From the NCBI RefSeq assembly GCF_022458895.1, contig NZ_JAINFL010000004.1, positions 992,001-1,056,000 of the forward strand: a stretch of 64,000 nt of DNA, read 5' to 3'. The notes beneath the pieces were generated by a model. It had not been told where the DNA came from, did not search any database, and worked only from the letters and a program-made list of their open reading frames with translations. Position numbers and translations under genes: made by a program. The DNA is from Roseihalotalea indica (GTDB lineage Bacteria > Bacteroidota > Bacteroidia > Cytophagales > Cyclobacteriaceae). This document shows positions 36,566 through 45,311 of the stretch, in pieces; the stretch's first letter is position 1, and the number at the start of each line of letters is the position of its first letter.

Positions 36566-39500
36566 TCACGCGTTGATGACCTGTGGTTTTCGCTGCTTTC
36601 TTGGTCGGGTCAGCTTGTCTTTGAGCCGGGCCGAAAGCAGGTACATCACCGGAACCAGGATCAGCGTCAGGAAGGTGCCGAAGAGCAATCCGAAGATCAT
36701 GGTCCAGGACAAAGGTCCCCAGAACGCTACATTATCGCCTCCGAAAAAGATACGAGGATTGAGTTCGGTGAACATCGTGACAAAGTCAATATTCAGCCCG
36801 GCGGCCAGCGGGATCAGCCCCAGTGTGGCAGCCAGCGCCGTGAGAATGACGGGAGTCATCCGGATGCGAGCTGCTTCGGCAATGGCTTTCCTCAGCGGGG
36901 TCCCCTGCGCAATGAGCAGGTCGGTAAACTCCACCAGCAGGATTCCGTTTCGTACCACAATCCCGGCCAGCGCCATCAGCCCGATCCCGGTCATCACAAT
37001 GGATATTTCCATGCGGAAGAGCGAGAAACCGATCAGCACCCCGATCACGCTGAGGATGATTTCCGACAGGATGATCAGCGGTTTACTCAGGGAATTGAAC
37101 TGTACCACCAGGATCATGAAGATCAGTCCGGCCGCCACCAGAAAGGCTATGTTCAGAAAATCGGAGGTCTCCTGCTGCTGCTCCTGCTCCCCGGTCATGC
37201 TGATCTCCACTTCGGTCGATCGGGGGAAGGAAGTGATCTGATCCTGAATATCGGCTACCACCTGGTTGGCCGTGAAGCCGCTCAGCACATTGGAGGAGAG
37301 CGTGATCACCCGCTTCTGATCCACCCGGTGGATACCGGCGTAGCTGTTGGTATACTGACTGCGGGCAATGGCCGACAGCGGCACCTGTCGTACGGCTCCA
37401 CCCATGCTCATGTCCCGGAAGACGACCGGCAGGTTCATCAGCATGTTGATGTCATTGCGCTGCTCGGGCCGGATACGCAACTGAATGGGATAATCATCGT
37501 TCTCGTCCCGGAACTTGGAAATCTCTTTGCCGTAGAGCGCCGTTCGCAGAGCCGCTCCTATCTGACCGGTAGAGATCCCCTCCCGGTTGGCTTTTTCCCG
37601 GTCAATCATCACGGTGATCTCCGGCTTGTTGTTCTGGAAGTCCGACCTCAGCTCTTCCACTCCCGGTATCTGCATAGAGTCCAGGTAGTTCTTCAGTTGG
37701 TCGGCGGTGGCTACCAGTACGTCAAAGTCATCGGCAGCAATCTCAATATTGATCGGCTTGCCGGTAGGCGGCCCGTTCTGCTCCTGACTCACCGAAATCT
37801 CCGCTCCCCGGATTCCCCGCACGGCTTCCCGAATCTTGTCCAGATACGCGACGGTAGACTGCCCGTCCCGTTGCGCGAAGGGCACAAATGCCACCGACAC
37901 TTTCCCCAGATGCGGACTGGCCTGAGTTCCGCCCTCCATCATGTTCTCACTGGCTCCCACCGCTACGTTGGCAATCACCGACTCTACGACCGGATTACCC
38001 TCACCCACCACTCCGATCACCCGCTGCTCTACGACGCTGGTAATAGAATCCGTCACCCGCTGGTCCGTACCGATGGGCATCCGGATAAAGGTGTAGATAA
38101 AGTTCGGATCTCCCTGCGGGAAAAATACCACCGGCGGCTGACGCCAGGCGGTAAACATGATAGAAAAAAACAGCAGTAGCACCGAGCCCAGCGCTACCCC
38201 GACCGGTCGCCAGCCCCGCAGACACCAAATGACGATCCTCTGGTAGCGATCCTGTACCCGGGGCCAAAAGTTGTGCTGAAATCCTCGTATGACTTTGGCC
38301 AGAAAAAAGTGGTGCAGTGCGTAGAGCAGAAAGATAAAAACAACTAAGTTGCCCATTCCCACTAACCCGGTCACGTAAAACATCAAAGCTAACGCACCGA
38401 AGATGACGGCGGTCACTTTAAATCCCCGGCTCAGGCGCGTTCGCTGCGTTTCATCCTGATGAGGCTTCATAAAATCTACCGCGAATACCGGGTTGATGAT
38501 ATACGCTACCAGCAGCGAAGCCAGCAGGGTGATGATGAGGGTGATGGGCAGGTAGAACATGAAACTACCCACCACTCCCGGCCAGAACGCCAGGGGCACA
38601 AAGGGAGCCAGCACCACCAGCGTACCGGACAGTACCGGCAGAAACACCTCACCCGCGGCGATCTTGGCCGCCCGCTTCACCGCCACCTTACCGTTGTCAA
38701 AAATCCGGTGGGTGTTTTCAATCATTACGATGGCATCGTCCACCACAATACCCAGCGCCAGCAGGAAGGAGAACAGCACCATCATGTTCAGAGTAAACCC
38801 CAGCGAGGGCAGCACCAGAAAAGCAATGAAGCTGGAGATGGGCACCGACAGCCCGACAAAGATGGCGTTGGTAGCCCCCATGAAAAACATCAGCACCAGC
38901 GTCACCAGAATAAACCCAATGATGATGGTATTGATCAGGTCGTGCAGGGTGACCCGGGTGTTATCCGACTGATCGGCGGTGATGCTCACGTTAACTCCTT
39001 CGGGCAGGACCTGCTTCTCAAAGTCGGCTACCAGGGTGTTGATCTGGTCGGAGGCATCAATCAGGTTCTCCCCTCCCCGCTTGATGACATTCAGAGTGAT
39101 CACGTTTTTCTCGTCCAGCCGGGCAAAGCTCTCCTGTTCTTCGTGAGAATCTACCACCTCGGCTACATCGTTAAGATACAGTTTGGCTCCCTGAATAGAC
39201 CCGATGACGGTGTTGCCGATCTGCCCGGCCGAAGCGTATTCCCCGTTGACACTCAGCGAGCGCTTAACGCCATCGCCTGATAACTGTCCGCCCGATACGA
39301 TCATGTTTTCGTAGCGAATGGCACTCTCAATATCATCCAGGCTCACTCCGGCCAGAGCCGCCCGGAACAGGTCCACATTGATCTGTATTTCCCGCTCCAG
39401 GGCTCCCACAATATCTACCCGCCGGATCTCCGGCAACGCCTCAATCTTCTCCTGCAACTGATCGGCGTAGGTCTTGAGCGTAGTCAAGTCGTAATCCCCG

Positions 39501-39955
39501 GAAATGTTTACGTTCATGATCGGCACCTCGGAGATATCGATATCCATCACCTGCGGATCGTCGGGCAAATCATTGGGCAGTTCGGGCATGGCACGGTCAA
39601 CGGCATCCTGCACTTCCCGCTTGGCTTCGTCTACATCTACGTCCGTTTCAAACTCGACGATGAGGTTAGAAAAATCCTGTACGGAGTTACTGGAAATCTT
39701 TTTCACGCCCGCGATAGACTTCACCTCTTTCTCCAAGTGCTTGGTCACCAAACTTTCCATATCGGCCGGGGAGGTGCCGGGGTACACGGTAGCCACGTAG
39801 ATCTGAGGAAAGACCACTTCGGGAAACTGTTCCTTAGGCATGGAGATGTAAGAAAATATACCGGCCAGCGTGATGATGATGGTCGCGATATAAATGCTCA
39901 TCTTATTATCAATCGCCCAACTGGTGGGCCGGAATTCTTGCTGGGTATCTTCCAT
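36566..39955 (-). CDS. RND efflux transporter permease, HAE-1-like (AcrB/MexB superfamily)
   Basis: A 1129-residue inner-membrane pump that drives export through a periplasmic adaptor and outer-membrane channel. Two repeats of one membrane segment, a large periplasmic loop and five segments are visible. The first has FPEVVFPQIYVATVYPGTS and the proton-relay pair in LALGIVVDDAIVMIENTHR near residue 400. Loop segments such as VPIMNVNISGDYDL and the second half GIVVRNGILLVEF match the family. A middle membrane stretch near 510-545 is longer than in AcrB. It follows its adaptor gene by 34 bases. No TolC-type gene is in the window, so the outer channel must come from elsewhere. Confidence 0.94.
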   Translation of the reverse strand: MEDTQQEFRPTSWAIDNKMSIYIATIIITLAGIFSYISMPKEQFPEVVFPQIYVATVYPGTSPADMESLVTKHLEKEVKSIAGVKKISSNSVQDFSNLIVEFETDVDVDEAKREVQDAVDRAMPELPNDLPDDPQVMDIDISEVPIMNVNISGDYDLTTLKTYADQLQEKIEALPEIRRVDIVGALEREIQINVDLFRAALAGVSLDDIESAIRYENMIVSGGQLSGDGVKRSLSVNGEYASAGQIGNTVIGSIQGAKLYLNDVAEVVDSHEEQESFARLDEKNVITLNVIKRGGENLIDASDQINTLVADFEKQVLPEGVNVSITADQSDNTRVTLHDLINTIIIGFILVTLVLMFFMGATNAIFVGLSVPISSFIAFLVLPSLGFTLNMMVLFSFLLALGIVVDDAIVMIENTHRIFDNGKVAVKRAAKIAAGEVFLPVLSGTLVVLAPFVPLAFWPGVVGSFMFYLPITLIITLLASLLVAYIINPVFAVDFMKPHQDETQRTRLSRGFKVTAVIFGALALMFYVTGLVGMGNLVVFIFLLYALHHFFLAKVIRGFQHNFWPRVQDRYQRIVIWCLRGWRPVGVALGSVLLLFFSIMFTAWRQPPVVFFPQGDPNFIYTFIRMPIGTDQRVTDSITSVVEQRVIGVVGEGNPVVESVIANVAVGASENMMEGGTQASPHLGKVSVAFVPFAQRDGQSTVAYLDKIREAVRGIRGAEISVSQEQNGPPTGKPINIEIAADDFDVLVATADQLKNYLDSMQIPGVEELRSDFQNNKPEITVMIDREKANREGISTGQIGAALRTALYGKEISKFRDENDDYPIQLRIRPEQRNDINMLMNLPVVFRDMSMGGAVRQVPLSAIARSQYTNSYAGIHRVDQKRVITLSSNVLSGFTANQVVADIQDQITSFPRSTEVEISMTGEQEQQQETSDFLNIAFLVAAGLIFMILVVQFNSLSKPLIILSEIILSVIGVLIGFSLFRMEISIVMTGIGLMALAGIVVRNGILLVEFTDLLIAQGTPLRKAIAEAARIRMTPVILTALAATLGLIPLAAGLNIDFVTMFTELNPRIFFGGDNVAFWGPLSWTMIFGLLFGTFLTLILVPVMYLLSARLKDKLTRPRKQRKPQVINA

Positions 39956-39989
39956 AGAAGTAGGGATATGAGGAATGATAGAAAGGACA

Positions 39990-41123
39990 CTATAAGCGAA
40001 TCAGCTCACCGTCGCGAAGCCCCTGAAAGCCGACCGTGATTACCTGGTCGCCGGGCTGTAGTCCGGAGGTGGCCTGTACCTGATTGCCGTAGACCTCCGA
40101 TACTTCCACCACTTTTCTCCGGGCTACGGTGCGGTTCCCTTTGGCTTCGGCCACGTACACCACGTTCTGCCCTTTTACCGCCTGCACCACACTAACCGGC
40201 ACGACCACCGCGGAGGGCTCATGGTGAAAAACCACTTTGACGATAGCCGCCATATTCGGGCGTAGCTCCGGCATAGACGGCAACTTAACCTCCAGTGTAA
40301 AACTGCGGGACAGCGGGTTGATGTTGGTTCCCACAAAACTCACCGACGCGTCCAGGGTCTTGTCCATTTCGGGGATGGATATACTGACCTGATCGCCTTT
40401 CTCAATCCGGTTGATATAGGCCTCCGATATATCTGCTTTCAACTTCATCTGGTCGGTATTGATGATCCGGAAGGCCGGTAAGCCAGGCGCGATATTCTCC
40501 CCTTCCTTGCTGTTGACCTCATCCACTACTCCGCTGATCGGGGCGATGATCTGGGCCATCTCATCCTGGGTATGCAGGGTAGCCAATCGTTTTTCCAGAC
40601 TCTCTTTATTATTTTTTGCCTGAAGGTATTGGATCTCGGTACCGATCTTTTGGTCCCATAGCTTTTGCTGGCGTACATACAGGTTATCCGCCAGTTCCAG
40701 GGCGGTTTTGGCCTCCTCAATATTGCTGAGGATCAAAGAATTGTCGATCCGGGCCAGCGCCTGACCTTTGCGAACCCAGTCGCCTTCCTGCACTAGAATC
40801 TCAGTGATCACTCCGGCCGATTTGGCACTTACCTGAATGTTATCTTCCACCTCCACAAACCCCTGGGTCTGTACAAAGTAGTCGAAACGCTGAGGGGAAA
40901 GCGTGATGGCTTCCACTTCCTGTACCCTGACCGCTGCTGAGTCCGGATTTTCTAGGGCGAGTTCTTCCTCGAGCTGACGGATTTCCTGCGTGATCTGAGT
41001 TTGTTCCTTTTTGAGCTGCTCCAGCCGGGCCTGCTTATTTTCGGCGGTAGAAGAACTACAGGCACTTACTAACCACCCTCCTATCAGGAGGATACTTACA
41101 TAAAAAGCGAGGGGTAGTTTCAT
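39990..41123 (-). CDS. RND efflux periplasmic adaptor (membrane fusion) lipoprotein
   Basis: A 377-residue adaptor with a lipobox signal (WLVSAC, Cys22), a helical coiled-coil hairpin rich in Glu/Lys/Gln just after it (about 30-70), a lipoyl-like domain VSAKSAGVITEILVQEGDWVRKGQALARID, a second hairpin, and IIAPISGVVDEVNSKEGENIAPG. The coiled coil directly after the lipid anchor is unusual compared with AcrA and may extend reach to the pump. The C-terminal beta-barrel part ends GLQPGDQVITVGFQGL. It is the first gene of the pump pair and would dock on the permease 34 bases downstream. Confidence 0.92.
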   Translation of the reverse strand: MKLPLAFYVSILLIGGWLVSACSSSTAENKQARLEQLKKEQTQITQEIRQLEEELALENPDSAAVRVQEVEAITLSPQRFDYFVQTQGFVEVEDNIQVSAKSAGVITEILVQEGDWVRKGQALARIDNSLILSNIEEAKTALELADNLYVRQQKLWDQKIGTEIQYLQAKNNKESLEKRLATLHTQDEMAQIIAPISGVVDEVNSKEGENIAPGLPAFRIINTDQMKLKADISEAYINRIEKGDQVSISIPEMDKTLDASVSFVGTNINPLSRSFTLEVKLPSMPELRPNMAAIVKVVFHHEPSAVVVPVSVVQAVKGQNVVYVAEAKGNRTVARRKVVEVSEVYGNQVQATSGLQPGDQVITVGFQGLRDGELIRL

Positions 41124-41292
41124 AAAAAAGACATTTTAGGATTGATATAGTGTATTTTGGATACGTGAGGGAAAAAGTGCCCAAAAAGCCGGGGAGTATT
41201 CGCCCATATATAGGCATTCCTCCCCATCGGGGGACTTCCAGTCTAGGACTTCCTGTCCGGATTAGTAGAAAGTAGCCGGGTAAGGACGGTGC

Positions 41293-41634
41293 TTACGGAG
41301 CCAGAGCGCTTAGGTGGGTATAGTAACAGTTAGCAGAAAATGGATTAACCAATCCGGCATAACCGCTCAGGAAATCATTATAAACTGTTCGTGACTGGTC
41401 AAAATGTCGCGAACCCAGCCAGTAGAACAGAAAGGCAGATGGAGTAAGCCGAAAGCAGATGCCGACGTGGTGTGCTTTGGGAAGCAGGTTTTGTTGAACT
41501 TCGGCTTTTTTTGATGAGGTATCCTGAAATGAAAAGAGGGATGGCCGACTCACTGCCACCAGGCTTTGAGTCAGAATCAGAAGCACAAAACACAGACTCA
41601 GCAGCCCTTTCCTTATGCCATCTAACCTTTTCAT
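41293..41634 (-). CDS. Small exported protein, YYTHLSALAP-tail family, copy B
   Basis: A 113-residue protein with a basic start (MKRLDGIRKG), a hydrophobic signal segment, a KKAEVQQNLLPKAHH stretch and the motifs FLFYW and VNPFSANCYYTHLSALAP at the end. The final ten residues equal those of copy A at 32.2 kb, while the middle is diverged, so selection acts on the tail. It lies between kup and the RND adaptor gene on the same strand, 169 bases upstream of the adaptor. One cysteine precedes the tail here and is a serine in copy A. Function is unknown. Confidence 0.7.
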   Translation of the reverse strand: MKRLDGIRKGLLSLCFVLLILTQSLVAVSRPSLFSFQDTSSKKAEVQQNLLPKAHHVGICFRLTPSAFLFYWLGSRHFDQSRTVYNDFLSGYAGLVNPFSANCYYTHLSALAP

Positions 41635-41685
41635 GCAGTATCAAACTTGGACTCGTATACGGAAAAGCCAGCCGCCTTGTTTGAT
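41635..41685 (-). promoter_or_regulatory. ECF-sigma-like promoter and leader, copy B
   Basis: Minus-strand AACAAG, 14 bases, CGTATA, then CAAGTTTGAT and a short gap to the ATG at 41634. The boxes, spacing and GGCTTT inside the spacer match the copy at 32.5 kb. Inferred target of one extracytoplasmic-function sigma factor; no such gene is in the window. Confidence 0.5.
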
Positions 41686-41715
41686 TTATTTTAATGACAC
41701 AACCGATCGTTCTCC

Positions 41716-43641
41716 TCAGGTTGACCGGCTGAGCTGCACCTGAAGATTGGTTTGCAATCGCAAGGGTACTTTTTCCTTGGTCACCAGATTGCCGTCCAGC
41801 CCGTAGGCCTGCTCTTCGGTAATGCCCAGATACTTGAGAAGATAGTAGAACTGTAGTAGTTGCCGCTCGATAAAACTAAACTGATCGTCGTAATTGATGA
41901 CGCTTTCCAGCACCACAAACTGAAAGTCTCCCACAATCCGATTCTGACTCAGAGAAGTGTAGGGTGTGGTGATATCGATTTCCTTACTGGCCCTTAGCTG
42001 CTCCAGTACTTTTCTAAACATCAGGTCAATATGAGGCGTCTCCCGGAAGCCCAGTTTAAAGTCGATGCGAATGATTTTCTTCTCCACCAGTTGATACAGT
42101 TCATACTCCGCCGCGTAGGGCCGGTCCTGAAAGTCTACGTGAATAAACCAGTACACATCGGCTCGCTTGGGTTGCCGTTCCAGGATGGAATACATCACCC
42201 GGGATTCCACATCGGTTTTCCGGTCGGCCCGGGTGAGATAAACCAGATGGGTTGCATATTTAGGAATATCATGATCCTCACTAAGCTGAAGCAGCAGCGG
42301 AATGTAAGGCTCAATCTTGGTAAACTCCAGGTACTTCCGCCGGATTTTCCGGGCCAGGTACCACCCGCACATCACCATGATCAGTAGCAGGGCAATCACC
42401 GCGGTAATCCATCCTCCGTGGACAAACTTGCTCAGGTTGGCCCACAAGAATGCTCCTTCTATCAGTCCGTAGATCAGGATAAAACCGACGATGATCCATC
42501 GGGAATATTGCTTGTAGTACAGGTAAAAGCAAAGTAGCAAAGAGGTCATGAGCATGGTGATGATGATGGAGAGACCATAGGCTGCCTCCATATTGGAGGA
42601 TTCCCGAAAGTACAGCACCACCCCGATACAGCCCATCCAGAGAAAGCGATTGATGGACGGAAGGTAAACCTGCCCCCGGAAATTGGTAGGATAACGCACT
42701 CCCACCTTGGGCCAGAAATTAAGCTGCACTGCCTCATTAATCAGCGTATACGCCCCACTGATCAATGCCTGACTAGCCACTACGACTGCCAGCGTGGAGA
42801 TCGTGACTCCTACCCATAAAAACCAGTCGGGCATGAGGGCATAGAACGGATTTTCCGTTAGCGGGGCTTGACCCTGACGCAGTGCCCAAGCACCCTGCCC
42901 GAAGTAGTTCAGCAATAAGGCCGTTTTCACAAAAATCCAGCTCACCTGGATGTTCTGTCTTCCGCAGTGGCCCAGGTCGGAATATAATGCCTCCGCCCCG
43001 GTAGTACACAAAAAGATAGCACCCAGCAGCCAGAATCCACCCGGATAATTTACTAACAATTGATAAGCATAATAAGGGTTGATCGCCCGGAGAATACCCG
43101 GGTTTTGCCATAGCGAACCCAAGCCCAGTGTGGCCAGCATGGTAAACCAGAGCAGCATCACCGGCCCGAAGCTTCTACCGACCATAGCGGTGCCCGCTCG
43201 CTGAAAGAAGAACAACAGGCTTAGGATAATCAGACAGGCCGGAATTACCGGAAAGTGTGGGATGATTACTTCCAGCCCCTCCACGGCTGAGGTGACGGAT
43301 ATGGAAGGGGTGATGATGCTGTCGGCCAGTAAAGTGCTACCGCCAATAACCGCCGGAACAAACAACCACTTTTTACGTCTGCGGATCAACGCATATAGGG
43401 CAAATATCCCACCTTCTCCGTGATTATCCGCTTGTAAGGTGACCAATACATATTTTACAGTTGTCTGTAGACTCAGCGTCCAGAAAATGCAGGAAAGTCC
43501 GCCCAGCACCAGGGCTTCGGAAGGAGAGGCTTTGCCGATAAAAGCTTTCACCACGTACAAAGGTGAGGTTCCTATATCACCGAAAATAATTCCCAATGCG
43601 ATCAGTAAAGATCCCAAGGTCAGTTGTTTAGGCTCCTTCAT
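41716..43641 (-). CDS. kup: Kup family potassium uptake permease
   Basis: Proton-coupled K+ importer, 641 residues, about twelve membrane segments then a cytoplasmic C-terminal domain. The family signatures are present: FGDIGTSPLYV near residues 20-30, ADNHGEGGIFALYAL near 72-86, TGAEALYSDLGHCGR, and NEAVQLNFWPKVGVRYPTN. The length and C-terminus are normal for bacterial Kup. It is the last intact gene before the decayed segment at 43.8-44.9 kb and is transcribed away from it. It fits the cation-handling neighbours. Confidence 0.96.
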   Translation of the reverse strand: MKEPKQLTLGSLLIALGIIFGDIGTSPLYVVKAFIGKASPSEALVLGGLSCIFWTLSLQTTVKYVLVTLQADNHGEGGIFALYALIRRRKKWLFVPAVIGGSTLLADSIITPSISVTSAVEGLEVIIPHFPVIPACLIILSLLFFFQRAGTAMVGRSFGPVMLLWFTMLATLGLGSLWQNPGILRAINPYYAYQLLVNYPGGFWLLGAIFLCTTGAEALYSDLGHCGRQNIQVSWIFVKTALLLNYFGQGAWALRQGQAPLTENPFYALMPDWFLWVGVTISTLAVVVASQALISGAYTLINEAVQLNFWPKVGVRYPTNFRGQVYLPSINRFLWMGCIGVVLYFRESSNMEAAYGLSIIITMLMTSLLLCFYLYYKQYSRWIIVGFILIYGLIEGAFLWANLSKFVHGGWITAVIALLLIMVMCGWYLARKIRRKYLEFTKIEPYIPLLLQLSEDHDIPKYATHLVYLTRADRKTDVESRVMYSILERQPKRADVYWFIHVDFQDRPYAAEYELYQLVEKKIIRIDFKLGFRETPHIDLMFRKVLEQLRASKEIDITTPYTSLSQNRIVGDFQFVVLESVINYDDQFSFIERQLLQFYYLLKYLGITEEQAYGLDGNLVTKEKVPLRLQTNLQVQLSRST

Positions 43642-43845
43642 ACAACGTTACAGTACAAAACCTTAATATAACTGCTAACGCTACTTTTTGATTTTCCAAC
43701 AGATTAATAAAATAGCAGTATCTTGCCATAAGACAGCTTATCATACAACACCTTCTTATAATTTGGTAGCAAAGCAGAGAACGCAGCTCATAGAAATATT
43801 TCTTGGCAAGCCATGCTTTTTTGTAGGTATGTAAACTTTTCCAAA

Positions 43846-44529
43846 CTATACGGGAAGCAAGGGGGGAGGAGTTGGTAACTCAGCCCGGTTTTCCGAATCA
43901 ACTCCTCCTTGATCAAGAGGAAGTTTGAAACAAAAGGTGCTACCTTGACCATACTCGCCTTCTACCCATATCTCTCTCCGTGATGTTCGTCAAAGATTTT
44001 ACTAACAATGGCTAACCCCAAACCAGTAGCTCTTTCCCCGCTCGTAGGAATATTTTGTCCTTTTACGAAAGGGCGAAATATCTGATGCAGATCATCCGGT
44101 CGGATACCCATCCCTTGATCGGCTACACTCGTCTCCACATACATAGCATTTGCTTTACCCGAATAGTGATTGTAGTAACAGGGATAGAATATTTTGATGC
44201 GTTAAATATAAGATTCGTAAGAACCTGACCCAGATAGATCGCATCAAATGAAACAAGCAAAAATTTAATGTCACTCTCCAATAAGATTGTTCATTGTTTC
44301 TCAGCAAGCAGCAGTTAGTTAACCTTGACAATTTCTTTCAAAAAAGTGATATAATCTTGCTGCTGACAAGTCAGATGAAGAATCCCTGACTCGATGGCCG
44401 AGATATCAAGCAGGCTGTTGACCAACTGTAGGGTGTTACTGCTCACCGTTTGTATCAGCATCGTCAGTTCCTGTAGGTTCTTATTAGGTCTTTTGAGATC
44501 ATGCAGAATAAGTCTAGTGCATTGTCAAA
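43846..44529 (-). pseudogene. Sensor histidine kinase remnant (3' part)
   Basis: Minus-strand frames read, in order, a dimerisation/phospho-acceptor helix (HDLKRPNKNLQEL, SLLDISAIESGIL), the ATPase N box (LGQVLTNLIFNASKYS), the G1 box (VADQGMGIRPDDLHQIFRPF), the G2 box (ERATGLGLAIVSKIF), then IWVEGEYGQGSTFCFKLPL and a stop at 43846. These lie in different frames: a TAA after EIVKVN, another stop before TILLESD, a shift before the G1 box and a one-base shift after EHHGE. It cannot make a kinase. Everything upstream of the H box is gone, replaced by the integrase remnant about ten bases away. Confidence 0.85.
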
Positions 44530-44537
44530 ATAAAGAA

Positions 44538-44920
44538 TTAGGGTATACCGACTTGTGCTCGCATCTCTTCATTATGTTGCCTGAAGATCTGAAGTAGACT
44601 TCGCTTACTGCTTTTCTTGCCTATAAATTGTTCCCTAACAATGAAAGGTGTGATAATAGAACCATCCTTTTCAAGATGATGAAATATTTTTCTGATTTTT
44701 GCCCGAACATGATCTAATACAGCATTAATCCTTCGCCCATCTTCTCGATTACCTTTAACTCCACCCATTTGTGAATTCCATCTTTGTGGTGAGATTTTCT
44801 CCCCAGTGGCAATTTCAGCCCGTTTCAATTAATTGTGATTCTGGCATAAATGGGTGCATTACCACCAGCGTCTATTTTAGATTTGTTTAGCCAAAACAAT
44901 ATAGATAGAGAATACTTCAT
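44538..44920 (-). pseudogene. Tyrosine recombinase/integrase remnant (N-terminal part)
   Basis: From ATG 44920 the minus strand reads an arm-type DNA-binding start (LFWLNKSKIDAGGNAPIYA, then RITIN), breaks with a one-base shift near 44825, and continues in another frame with KRAEIATGEKISPQRWNSQ and the SAM-like region ending LLQIFRQHNEEMRAQVG. A stop follows at 44538. The family continues with about 250 more residues including the catalytic RHRY; all of this is missing. It is a Bacteroidota phage/conjugative-element integrase remnant next to tRNA-Ser, a usual integration target. Confidence 0.85.
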
Positions 44921-44955
44921 ACAATAACCAAGTTAAAAGATAGAGCAGGTTGTGA

Positions 44956-44997
44956 CTTATGATCATAATCGCCAATCTTATGATCATAATCGCCAAT
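44956..44997 (+). repeat. Exact 21-bp tandem duplication with internal palindrome
   Basis: The unit CTTATGATCATAATCGCCAAT occurs twice in tandem without a mismatch. Each unit contains the palindrome TTATGATCATAA. It lies between the integrase remnant and tRNA-Ser. Confidence 0.8.
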
Positions 44998-45028
44998 ACA
45001 AAGGCTTGTTAATTAAGCCATTAGGAAA

Positions 45029-45068
45029 TTCGGTTACCTCTTAAAAATGACCCAAAACGGTAACCGAA
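45029..45068. repeat. Inverted repeat, 10-bp arms
   Basis: TTCGGTTACC (45029-45038) and GGTAACCGAA (45059-45068) are exact inverted copies separated by 20 bases. A related half-site GGTCACCTC follows. No T-tract follows, so it is more like an operator or recombination site than a terminator. Confidence 0.6.
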
Positions 45069-45112
45069 ATGGTCACCTCATATATGAGAAATTAAGAATA
45101 TTATGAAGTACT

Positions 45113-45153
45113 AAAAAGCAAAAAACCCTTCAAATTCTAAGAATTGAAGGGTT
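45113..45153 (-). terminator. Rho-independent terminator of tRNA-Ser
   Basis: AACCCTTCAA (45124-45133) pairs with TTGAAGGGTT (45144-45153). On the minus strand the stem is followed by TTTTGCTTTTTAG. It stands 25 bases beyond the tRNA 3' end and terminates it. Confidence 0.8.
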
Positions 45154-45177
45154 CTAGTTTGGAATGAATGTAAGATG

Positions 45178-45262
45178 CAGAGAGTGAGGGATTCGAACCC
45201 CCGGACCCGTGAAGGTCTCCGGTTTTCAAGACCGGCGCGTTCGACCACTCCGCCAACTCTCT
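45178..45262 (-). tRNA. tRNA-Ser(UGA)
   Basis: The minus strand folds as a long-variable-arm tRNA. The acceptor stem is AGAGAGT with ACTCTCT and discriminator G; the anticodon stem is CCGGT with ACCGG around a loop bearing TGA; the T loop is TTCGAAT with stem GGGGG/CCCTC (one G-U). The extra arm is GACCTTCACGGGTC. Length is 85 bases without CCA, which is not encoded (GCAT follows). The sequence is intact. Its 3' end faces the integrase remnant. Confidence 0.95.
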
Positions 45263-45278
45263 TTGTTAAATCAGATCG

Positions 45279-45309
45279 CAAACTTAGTAGTTGATCTGGA
45301 AATTTCCAA
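45279..45309 (-). promoter_or_regulatory. Bacteroidota-type promoter of tRNA-Ser
   Basis: On the minus strand TTG (45309-45307), 20 bases, TAAGTTTG (45286-45279): the -33/-7 pattern TTG-N~20-TAnnTTTG. The tRNA begins 17 bases past the -7 box. Same spacing as the recA promoter. Confidence 0.75.
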
Positions 45310-45311
45310 AG

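Noticed and set aside
36527..38179. 550-codon plus-strand frame opposite the RND permease
   Set aside because: It is rich in His/Gln/Arg with no domain and lies wholly opposite a certain RND permease. It is a shadow of the G+C-rich codons.
38459..39280. 273-codon plus-strand frame opposite the RND permease
   Set aside because: Same reasoning: a Gln/His-rich shadow, no domain or start signal.
43962..44144. 60-codon ATPase-like frame as a small kinase
   Set aside because: It is only the G1/G2 part of a frameshifted histidine kinase remnant.
44538..44828. Short integrase frame as a complete gene
   Set aside because: The first third lies in a different frame and the catalytic domain is missing, so it is entered as a pseudogene.
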